Shown piece by piece: positions 1 through 5,251 of a stretch of 7,774 nucleotides of DNA. The notes under the pieces were generated by a model. That model was not told where the DNA came from and ran no database searches. It saw only the letters and a list, made by a program, of their open reading frames with translations. The stretch comes from Thermoplasmata archaeon (lineage in GTDB: Archaea > Thermoplasmatota > Thermoplasmata > Lutacidiplasmatales > UBA184): NCBI GenBank assembly GCA_030039135.1, contig JASHQN010000134.1, positions 1 to 7,774 of the forward strand, read 5' to 3'. The stretch's first letter is position 1, and every line of letters begins with the position of its first letter. The translations under genes were made by a program, and so were the position numbers.

Positions 1-909
1 CCGCGCGCCGCAGCCGCGTCCTCTGTCCTGGGCCGCCTGCTGGAGGCGGCCGGATACCGTCTAGAACCCCGTTCCGAGGCGATCCTCGCCGTCCGCGCCC
101 GAGACCGTCGCGCGGTCCTGATTGTCGGAAGCTCACGGTCTCCCGCGGAGGTCGAGCCTTGGTTCCCGTCCGATGCGGTCCACCGGACGGTCGTCTACGA
201 TGACGAGCCGGGAATGACCGCTCGCGCGCTCGCTTCGGACCGAGGGATCGAGGTCCTCGCGCCCGAGACCCTCGGATCCGCCCTCGCCGAGCTGCTGCTG
301 CCCTCACCGGTCGTTCCTCCCGAGGTCGAGGGGGCCGTCGGCGAGGACGGTCTGGCCGCGCCGCTCGCGGTGCTCCCGGACGGGGAGCGGATCGTTCAGC
401 CGCGCATCGGGCGGCCCGAGGCCGAGGCGCTGAGCGGCCTCGACGGTGAACGGCACACCTTGCGGCTGGTCCCTTTCTACGTCGCCCCGTACCGGATTCG
501 GACCTCGTCGGCGAGCGGCGGACCCGGCCCGGTCGTGCGGCAGCTCGTGGCCGTCAACGCGGTGACCCGCCGCGCCGAGATCTGGGAGGCCGGGGACCGG
601 GAGCTCGTCGCGTCCCTCGAACAGCCCCACCAGCGTCTCGTTCCCCAGCTCGGGGAGACCGCGGCGGTAGCGATCGCGACCGACGCGATCCGGCGCCATC
701 ACACGGTCGACGTGGAGCATACGGAGCAGCACGGAGGCGCTCTCGTCATCGAAACCCGTCGCGTCCTCCCGCCGGCCACCGATCTCAAGCTCGCCCCGTT
801 CGCGCTGTTCTACGTGCCGTACTGGTATGTGGAAGGTGCGGAGGGCCGCGTCGTGCTCGACGCGGTGACCGGTCGGCGGATGCCCGCGGCGGAGGGGACC
901 GGTCCCTAG
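1..909 (+). CDS. Unknown protein, C-terminal part: degenerate nuclease-like region plus duplicated C-terminal motif
   Basis: The frame is open from the first base, so the gene begins before the window; 302 residues are visible, ending at TAG 907-909. The first internal ATG (214) is probably not the start, because the upstream codons read as coherent protein. Visible residues ~7-100 follow the pattern of a restriction-endonuclease-like fold: a helix (SVLGRLLEAAGY), two strands (AILAVRA, AVLIVG), and a closing GIEVLAPETLGSALAELL helix. The expected acidic and E/QxK residues are not seen, so any nuclease activity is probably lost. The C-terminal half contains two related blocks. Block one is VPFYVAPYRIR then VAVNAVTRRAEIW (~residues 156-195). 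Block two is APFALFYVPYWYVEG then VVLDAVTGRRM (~residues 265-294). This looks like an internal duplication of a small beta-rich unit. No signal peptide or membrane segment is visible. The nuclease-fold assignment is inference and I do not recognise the family. The next gene has its own promoter 16 nt downstream. Confidence 0.8.
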   Translation, partial: PRAAAASSVLGRLLEAAGYRLEPRSEAILAVRARDRRAVLIVGSSRSPAEVEPWFPSDAVHRTVVYDDEPGMTARALASDRGIEVLAPETLGSALAELLLPSPVVPPEVEGAVGEDGLAAPLAVLPDGERIVQPRIGRPEAEALSGLDGERHTLRLVPFYVAPYRIRTSSASGGPGPVVRQLVAVNAVTRRAEIWEAGDRELVASLEQPHQRLVPQLGETAAVAIATDAIRRHHTVDVEHTEQHGGALVIETRRVLPPATDLKLAPFALFYVPYWYVEGAEGRVVLDAVTGRRMPAAEGTGP

Positions 910-924
910 CGGCTCCGGCCGCGT

Positions 925-931
925 CAAATAC
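925..931 (+). promoter_or_regulatory. TATA-like box for the MBL-fold gene
   Basis: The short AT-rich run CAAATAC lies in a GC-rich 42-nt intergenic gap. Its centre is about 24 nt upstream of the GTG at 952, the distance at which archaeal TBP places the transcription start on the start codon itself. No Shine-Dalgarno sequence precedes that GTG. I infer a leaderless transcript. Confidence 0.5.
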
Positions 932-951
932 ACTTCCCCGCTCGGCGACCC

Positions 952-1563
952 GTGCTGCTCGACCAGTACCGAATCGGCCCGTACCTGAACTTCACCTACC
1001 TCGTCGCGGAAGACGAGGGCGGGGAGGGCGTCGTGATCGACCCCTCGTTCGGGATCGACCCGGTGCTCGAGGCGATCGACGCGCGTCGCGTCAAGGTCCG
1101 GTACATCCTGAACACCCATAGTCACGCGGATCACGTCGCCGGCAACCGGGACGTCCGGGAACGGACGGGCGCGAAAGTGCTCGCCCACCGCGTCGCCCCG
1201 CTCCACCAGGACGTATCGGTGGACGACGGAGATTCGTTCGCGGCCGGCCGGCTCCGGTTCGGGGTCGTTCACACCCCCGGCCACACGAAGGACAGCGTCC
1301 TCTACGTCTTCGAAGGGAACGTCGCGACCGGCGACACGCTCTTCGTCGGCGAGTGCGGACGTACGGATCTCCCCGGCGGTGACCCGTCCGAGATGTACGA
1401 CAGCCTGCAGCGCCGCCTGGTCGCGCTCGACGACGCTCTCGTCGTCCTCCCGGGCCACGACTACGGTCCGACGCCGACGTCCACGATCGGTCGGGAGAAG
1501 CGCGAGAACTACACGCTCACTCCCCGGACCCGGGAGGAGTTCCTACGGTTCATGCAGGAGTGA
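952..1563 (+). CDS. MBL-fold hydrolase, ETHE1 (persulfide dioxygenase)/glyoxalase II-like
   Basis: A complete 203-residue protein from a GTG start. The metallo-beta-lactamase metal motif THSHADH is at residues 55-61 (H56, H58, D60, H61). Further ligands are H111 (TPGHTKDS), D128 (GDTLFVGECGRTDLPGGD) and H169 (LPGHDYG). The GxCGRTD segment and the C-terminal order GHDY...TST...NPR/TPR-like...EEFLRFM resemble the ETHE1 branch, whose members use one iron (equivalents of H56, H111, D128) to oxidise glutathione persulfide or related low-molecular-weight persulfides to sulfite. Glyoxalase II-like thioester hydrolases share most of these residues, so the substrate is not settled. The protein is short, as expected for the single-domain form, with no rhodanese fusion and no signal peptide; it should be cytoplasmic. 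The start is supported by the TATA-like box 24 nt upstream and by the N-terminal strand (LLDQYRIGPYLNFTYLV) typical of the family. Cgi121 follows 10 nt after its stop. Confidence 0.88.
   Translation: MLLDQYRIGPYLNFTYLVAEDEGGEGVVIDPSFGIDPVLEAIDARRVKVRYILNTHSHADHVAGNRDVRERTGAKVLAHRVAPLHQDVSVDDGDSFAAGRLRFGVVHTPGHTKDSVLYVFEGNVATGDTLFVGECGRTDLPGGDPSEMYDSLQRRLVALDDALVVLPGHDYGPTPTSTIGREKRENYTLTPRTREEFLRFMQE
1557..1563 (+). promoter_or_regulatory. Shine-Dalgarno sequence for cgi121
   Basis: GGAGTGA overlaps the last codons and TGA stop of the MBL-fold gene and lies 10 nt before the GTG at 1574. It is complementary to the archaeal 16S 3' end except at one position. It supports GTG 1574 as the Cgi121 start and co-transcription with the upstream gene. 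Confidence 0.55.
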
Positions 1564-1573
1564 GATCGGGCTC

Positions 1574-2158
1574 GTGTCCCCGCTACCTCCTCCGGAAGAA
1601 CGCACCTTGCGTGCGATCGGCGCCCGCCGTCGATCGCCGGGGCAGCCCGCCGTGGCGTCGATCGTGAACACCTTGCGCGAGCTCGGGAGCAGCTCGGACG
1701 GGCTCGTCGCGCTCTTCGACGCACGATCGGTCGCCGGCGAGCGACATCTGTACTCCGCGTGGGCCCACCTCGGCCGGTCCCGCGGGCGGGGTGAGGTGCG
1801 CCTGCGAGATCGGGCGGCCGAGCTCGCGCTCTTCGTCGCGGGGGACGACCAGTTGCCGCGAGCGCTCGAGAAGGTCGGGGTCTCGGACTCCGCGCTGCAG
1901 CTCGTCCTCGTCGCGGAAAAACCGCGCGACCCGGCGTCGCTCCTGGAACGGTTCGCGCTCGACCCGGACCCGAGCGCGTACCCCCGGCCGGTGGACGAGG
2001 TCACGCTCGAGCGACTCGGGATCGGCTCCGCGGAGCGGAACGCCGTCCCTCGGTCGGCGTGGGAAGGGCTCGTGCTCGAGCGCGTCGCGTTCGTCGAGCT
2101 CGCGGCGCCTCCGGGACGCGGGTCGTCGGTCAAACCCCACTCCTCGTCCAGCCGATGA
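1574..2158 (+). CDS. cgi121: KEOPS complex subunit Cgi121
   Basis: A 194-residue protein from GTG 1574. KEOPS (Kae1, Bud32, Cgi121, Pcc1) makes the t6A37 modification on tRNAs reading ANN codons; Cgi121 binds the Bud32 kinase and helps capture the tRNA 3' end. Recognition rests on two family blocks. The first is the DARSVAGERHLYSAW segment (residues 49-63), matching the archaeal pattern DAR-x-VAG-x-x-HL. The second is AELALFVAGDDQLPRALEKVGVSD (~82-105), matching the E-LL-x-x-G-x-x-Q-I-x-x-A-I-x-x-x-G-V pattern. The start is chosen for the Shine-Dalgarno at 1557-1563; GTG codons at 1652 and 1664 would remove the first strand (RAIGARR). The C-terminal part (~115-194) extends past the usual core and ends in a short S/R-rich tail. 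A strand-like LVLERVAFVELAA segment near residues 171-183 suggests most of the extension is real. The downstream tRNAs (Gly, Ser-UGA) are not t6A substrates, so that adjacency is not functional evidence. Confidence 0.85.
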   Translation: MSPLPPPEERTLRAIGARRRSPGQPAVASIVNTLRELGSSSDGLVALFDARSVAGERHLYSAWAHLGRSRGRGEVRLRDRAAELALFVAGDDQLPRALEKVGVSDSALQLVLVAEKPRDPASLLERFALDPDPSAYPRPVDEVTLERLGIGSAERNAVPRSAWEGLVLERVAFVELAAPPGRGSSVKPHSSSSR

Positions 2159-2321
2159 GTGGCATCGCTCGGGTTCCTTCGTGCCGACTCCGTGACCGGG
2201 CTCATCGCGGGGCCCGAGGCGGACGCTTCGCCCAGTCCCGTAAGCCCCCCGACCTCCCGGCTTCCGCGCAAAGAGCCATAACCGCCCGAGGTGGTCGCCG
2301 ACCTCGCCCCCGGACGACCGT
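2159..2321. other. Intergenic stretch before tRNA-Gly
   Basis: This 163-nt gap lies between the cgi121 stop and tRNA-Gly. I see no convincing gene on either strand. Its only notable content is a weak TATA-like run (CATAAC, 2277-2282) near the right end. Confidence 0.5.
2276..2283 (+). promoter_or_regulatory. Possible TATA-like box for tRNA-Gly
   Basis: CCATAACC is the only AT-containing run upstream of the tRNA. Its centre is about 42 nt before the mature 5' end, so transcription would start near 2306 and leave a ~16-nt leader for RNase P. It is weaker and farther away than the boxes of the neighbouring genes. Confidence 0.3.
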
Positions 2322-2423
2322 GCAGGTGTAATCTAGTGGTAGGATGTCAGCCCTCCAAGCTGACCACCCGGGTTCGAATCGACGGACCTTGTGAGGTCCG
2401 CCGCGGATCTCCCGGCACCTGCA
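2322..2423 (+). tRNA. tRNA-Gly(UCC) with a T-loop intron
   Basis: The acceptor stem GCAGGTG (2322-2328) pairs fully with CACCTGC (2416-2422), and the discriminator is A2423. The D-arm (2331-2345) carries the AGTGGTA loop. The anticodon stem TCAGC/GCTGA encloses the loop CCTCCAA (2352-2358), giving anticodon TCC at 2354-2356. The variable loop is 4 nt. The T stem CCGGG (2368-2372) pairs with CCCGG (2411-2415), but the T-loop is split: TTCGAA is at 2373-2378 and the last loop base T60 is at 2410. Removing 31 nt restores a normal TTCGAAT loop and a 71-nt tRNA. CCA is not encoded. Oddities are C33 (2353) where U33 is nearly universal, and an A10-U25 pair in place of the common G10-C25. All remaining stems pair well, so this looks like a working gene that depends on splicing, not a pseudogene. 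Confidence 0.93.
2379..2409 (+). other. 31-nt BHB intron at tRNA position 59/60
   Basis: Pairing defines the junction. The outer helix h is the T stem itself (2368-2372 with 2411-2415). The central 4-bp helix is UUCG (2373-2376) with CGGA (2404-2407), including one G-U pair. The two 3-nt bulges are AA^U (2377-2379) and UC^U (2408-2410). The inner helix h' is CG/CG (2380-2381 with 2402-2403), an A-C mismatch, then CGGACC/GGTCCG (2383-2388 with 2395-2400), closed by the loop UUGUGA. Cuts after A2378 and after C2409 join A59 to U60. Sequence identity alone would also allow 2380-2410 or 2381-2411, but only 2379-2409 gives a proper bulge-helix-bulge. Archaeal EndA should recognise this symmetrical hBHBh' form. 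Confidence 0.88.
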
Positions 2424-2428
2424 TGCCG

Positions 2429-2458
2429 CCCTCGGCCGGGGGCTCGACCGAGCGAGGG
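2429..2458 (+). other. Inverted repeat between the two tRNA genes
   Basis: CCCTCG (2429-2434) can pair with CGAGGG (2453-2458) around an 18-nt GC-rich loop, followed directly by TTTATT. It could help end tRNA-Gly transcription, but the T-rich run also serves as the tRNA-Ser TATA box and is short. Function is uncertain. Confidence 0.3.
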
Positions 2459-2465
2459 TTTATTC
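2457..2465 (+). promoter_or_regulatory. TATA-like box for tRNA-Ser
   Basis: The TTTATT core (2459-2464) has its centre about 30 nt upstream of the tRNA-Ser 5' end at 2492. This predicts a transcription start only ~4 nt before the mature tRNA. It is the clearest AT-rich island in the inter-tRNA gap. Confidence 0.55.
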
Positions 2466-2491
2466 TCGGGGTCCCCGCTCTCGACCGCTGC

Positions 2492-2575
2492 GCTGAGGTA
2501 GCCTAGCCCGGAAAGGCGCCAGCCTTGAAAGCTGGTGGCGGTCTCGCCACGGGAGTTCAAATCTCCCCCTCAGCG
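2492..2575 (+). tRNA. tRNA-Ser(UGA)
   Basis: An 84-nt class II tRNA. The acceptor stem GCTGAGG (2492-2498) pairs with CCTCAGC (2568-2574), and G2575 is the discriminator expected for serine. The D-stem GCC/GGC surrounds AG...GG. The anticodon stem CCAGC/GCTGG encloses CTTGAAA, giving anticodon TGA at 2526-2528 with a normal T33. The long variable arm folds as TGGCG/CGCCA around GTCT (2536-2549). The T-arm is GGGAG-TTCAAAT-CTCCC. There is no intron and no encoded CCA. It decodes UCN codons, mainly UCA. The mutS start lies 48 nt downstream. Confidence 0.97.
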
Positions 2576-2590
2576 CTCGCCGACGGCGGC

Positions 2591-2598
2591 GATTTATG
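2591..2598 (+). promoter_or_regulatory. TATA-like box for the mutS operon
   Basis: The ATTTAT core at 2592-2597 has its centre about 29 nt upstream of ATG 2624. This predicts a transcript starting within a few bases of the start codon. GAGGT at 2615-2619 resembles a Shine-Dalgarno but is only 4 nt from the ATG and may not be transcribed. Confidence 0.5.
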
Positions 2599-2623
2599 CC
2601 GCGGCCCGCTCCCCGAGGTCCTA

Positions 2624-5251
2624 ATGACCGAGGTCGCGTCGACGCCGCTCCTCGAGCAGTACGAGGGCGTGAAGTCCCGGTATCCGGGGCATCTCGTGCT
2701 GTTCCGAGTGGGGGACTTCTACGAGACGTTCGGCGAGGACGCGCGACTCTTGTCGAAGGAGCTCGACGTCGTCCTGACCGCGCGCGCCCCCGACGCGCGC
2801 GGCGACCGCACGCCGATGGCCGGCGTGCCGTACCATGCCGTCGACACCTACCTCGGGCGTCTGGTGGGCAAAGGGTACAAGGTCGCGATCTGCGACCAGG
2901 TCGAGGACCCTCGCGTCGCGAAGGGCCTCGTCCGGCGCGAGGTGACTCGCGTCGTCACGCCCGGGACGGTCGTGGAGGACCGGATCCTCGGGGGCGAGGG
3001 GCACAGCTTTCTCGCGTGCGTCGTCGACGCGCCGAGCGGGCCGGGGGCGTTTGCCGCCGTCGACATCACCACGGGCGAGTGGTTCCACGGAGTCTCGGAC
3101 GGGGCAGGGACAGAGGGGCTCGTCTCGACCGTCGCCGCGTTCCAGCCGCGTGAAGTGCTCTGGGCATCGGGCGGGGACCACCCGGGGAACGCGCTAGCCG
3201 CCGCCCTACGTCACGAGTTCCCCACGGCCCGACTGGAACCCGCGCCCCCGCCGGCGGTTCCGGGCGAGCTCCCCGCGGCGTTCGCGGCGACCGCGAGCCG
3301 CACGGCCCCCGTCGAGGAGGCCGATCGCCGGCTGGTCGCCTACCTGCGCGTCACTCAGCCCCGCATCGTCCCGCACCTCGCGCTCGTCGAGCGGGGGGCC
3401 GGGGAACGCCGTCTCGTCCTCGACGCAAAGACGCTCCGGCATCTCGAGATCCGCCATCCGATGAACCCGGACGATCCGCGCGGGGGCACCCTCTTCGACG
3501 CTTGGAACGAGACCGTCACGGCCGCCGGTCGCCGCACGCTCGAGTTCTGGCTCACGAGCCCGCTCGCCGACGTGCCGGCGATCACCGAGCGACAGGACGC
3601 CGTGCAGGCTCTGATCGACCGCGGCGCGGGTCTCCCCGAGATCCGCTCGGTCCTGGCGAAGATCGGCGATCTCGCTCGGATCGCGTCGCGCGTGGCCAGC
3701 CGTCGGGTCCGTCCCTACGAGCTCGGCACGCTTCGCGATGGATTGCGCGAGGTTCGCCGCGCCATGGACCTCGTGCGCCGGCCGCCGCTCCCCGCCCGGC
3801 TCGAGAAGGTCGTTGACGGGATGGCGCCCCCTGTCGAGCTCGAGCAGCGGCTTCAGCTCGCGCTGCCCGAGGTGTTGCCGACCGGCGAAAGCGGCGGCGA
3901 GCTATTCCGCGCGGGGCATGCACCCGAGGTCGACCGCTACCGGGCCGAGGAGCGGGCGTCGCTCGCCGAGCTCGCGGATCTGGAGCGTCGCGAGCAGCTC
4001 GCGAGCGGCATCCGATCGCTGCGGATCGGCTACAACCAGGTCTTCGGGTACTACTTCGAGGTCACGAAGCCCCACCTGAGCAAGGTCCCGTCCCATTTCC
4101 GCCGCCGGCAGACCGTGGCCCAGGGCGAGCGGTTCACCTCGGACGAACTCGATCGGCTCGAGCACCGCATCCTGGAGGCCCGCGAACAAGCGACGGCGAG
4201 CGAAGCGGCAAGCTGGGAGGCGTTCCTAGGCGAGGTCGACCGTTTTGTGAGCGCCGTCCACCGGGTCGCGCGCTCGATGGGCGAGCTCGATGCGCTCGCC
4301 ACGCTGGCGTTCCTCGCCCAGACCCGCGGCTACGTCCGGCCGCAGGTCGACTCCTCATCGGTCCTCCTCGTCCGCGACGGCCGCCACCCCGTGCTCGAGC
4401 GAGCCCTCGGTTCTGCCTTCGTGCCGAACGACGTCGAGCTCGACGCGGAGGGAGAGCGCCTGCTCGTGCTGACCGGGCCGAACATGTCGGGGAAATCGAC
4501 GTACATGCGCCAGATCGGCCTCCTCGTCCTCCTCGCCCAGGCCGGCTCGTACGTGCCCGCGCGGTTCGCCCATATCGGCGTCGTGGAGCGTCTCTTCACG
4601 CGAATGGGGTTCACGGACGAGATCGGCCGGGGGAAGTCCAGCTTCATGGTCGAGATGAGCGAGGTCGCGAGCATCCTGCGGTCCGCGGACGAACGCTCGC
4701 TCGTGCTCCTCGACGAGGTGGGTCGCGGGACGAGCACGTTCGACGGCCTCGCGATCGCTTGGGCGACCCTGCGCTTCCTGCACGACACGACCCGGGCCCG
4801 GTGCGTGCTGGCGACGCACTACCACCAGCTCACGGAACTCGTCGAGGGGCTATCGGGGTCGCGGAACGCCCACCTCGCGGTCCGGGAAGGTCCCGACGGG
4901 ATCGTGTTCTTGCACCGGCTCGTGCCCGGGAGCACCGATCGAAGCTACGGTGTCCACGTCGCGCGACTCGCCGGGGTTCCCGAGCCCGTGCTCCGAGAGG
5001 CGGAGCGCCTGCTGAAGGAGCTCGAGCACCAGGGCCTCGGACTGCCCACCCCCCGGCGCGGGCAGGGGCGAGCGACCCGGTACACGCAAGCGGTCCTGCT
5101 CGGCGAGCCCCGGGGCGCGCCGGACCCGATCCGCGAGGAGCTGAGGGCCCTCGATCTCGATCGCGTAAGTCCGCTCGAGGCCCATCGCAAGCTCGCGGAA
5201 CTCCGCGAGAAGGCCCGCGGCGGCGAGTCCGCGGGAGAGCACGGGTCGTGA
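2624..5251 (+). CDS. mutS: DNA mismatch repair protein MutS (MutS1 type)
   Basis: An 875-residue, full-length MutS. It binds mismatches and small loops in DNA as a dimer and, with ATP, recruits MutL. The mismatch-reading Phe-x-Glu is intact (F32-Y33-E34 in VGDFYETF), preceded by the family's TPLLEQY (residues 7-13). Connector, lever and clamp regions follow (~120-550), with the clamp-region signature GYNQVFGYYFEVTKPHL near residue 470. The ATPase has Walker A GPNMSGKST (618-626), Walker B ending in LLDEVGRGTSTFDGLA (D697, E698) and the switch histidine in ATHYHQLTEL (H732). The mismatch domain makes it a repair MutS, not MutS2 or a MutS5-type protein. ATG 2624 is chosen because a TATA-like box lies 29 nt upstream; a longer reading from TTG 2525 would overlap tRNA-Ser. 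Archaea often lack MutS1, so this gene's lineage may trace to bacterial transfer. Its TGA overlaps the mutL start by 4 nt (GTGA). Confidence 0.97.
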   Translation: MTEVASTPLLEQYEGVKSRYPGHLVLFRVGDFYETFGEDARLLSKELDVVLTARAPDARGDRTPMAGVPYHAVDTYLGRLVGKGYKVAICDQVEDPRVAKGLVRREVTRVVTPGTVVEDRILGGEGHSFLACVVDAPSGPGAFAAVDITTGEWFHGVSDGAGTEGLVSTVAAFQPREVLWASGGDHPGNALAAALRHEFPTARLEPAPPPAVPGELPAAFAATASRTAPVEEADRRLVAYLRVTQPRIVPHLALVERGAGERRLVLDAKTLRHLEIRHPMNPDDPRGGTLFDAWNETVTAAGRRTLEFWLTSPLADVPAITERQDAVQALIDRGAGLPEIRSVLAKIGDLARIASRVASRRVRPYELGTLRDGLREVRRAMDLVRRPPLPARLEKVVDGMAPPVELEQRLQLALPEVLPTGESGGELFRAGHAPEVDRYRAEERASLAELADLERREQLASGIRSLRIGYNQVFGYYFEVTKPHLSKVPSHFRRRQTVAQGERFTSDELDRLEHRILEAREQATASEAASWEAFLGEVDRFVSAVHRVARSMGELDALATLAFLAQTRGYVRPQVDSSSVLLVRDGRHPVLERALGSAFVPNDVELDAEGERLLVLTGPNMSGKSTYMRQIGLLVLLAQAGSYVPARFAHIGVVERLFTRMGFTDEIGRGKSSFMVEMSEVASILRSADERSLVLLDEVGRGTSTFDGLAIAWATLRFLHDTTRARCVLATHYHQLTELVEGLSGSRNAHLAVREGPDGIVFLHRLVPGSTDRSYGVHVARLAGVPEPVLREAERLLKELEHQGLGLPTPRRGQGRATRYTQAVLLGEPRGAPDPIREELRALDLDRVSPLEAHRKLAELREKARGGESAGEHGS

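Noticed and set aside
304..1458. Long open frame on the minus strand over the first two genes
   Set aside because: It spans two recognised or coherent plus-strand genes and their promoter gap; its product is Arg/Asp/Val-rich low-complexity typical of antisense frames in GC-rich DNA.
1379..1573. Cgi121 frame extended upstream into the MBL gene
   Set aside because: This part is the out-of-frame reading of a well-supported MBL coding sequence; a Shine-Dalgarno marks GTG 1574.
1543..2271. Minus-strand open frame opposite cgi121
   Set aside because: Ser/Arg-rich product antisense to a gene with clear family blocks; no promoter or ribosome site is evident.
2389..2410. CRISPR, box C/D RNA or insertion-sequence remnants in the tRNA region
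   Set aside because: No repeats in array form, no C/D box pairs and no terminal inverted repeats or target duplications are visible.
2322..2423. tRNA-Gly as a pseudogene disrupted by an insertion in the T-arm
   Set aside because: All stems pair perfectly once the 31 nt are removed, and the inserted segment forms a canonical BHB, which random insertion would not produce.
2525..2623. N-terminal extension of MutS from TTG 2525
   Set aside because: It would start inside the tRNA-Ser anticodon arm, and the extra residues do not resemble the MutS N-terminus; ATG 2624 has a TATA-like box at the right distance.
4759..5247. MutL frame extended upstream across the 3' end of mutS
   Set aside because: The residues are Arg/Pro/Ala-rich out-of-frame translation of the MutS ATPase region; the MutL family begins at the GTG overlapping the mutS stop.
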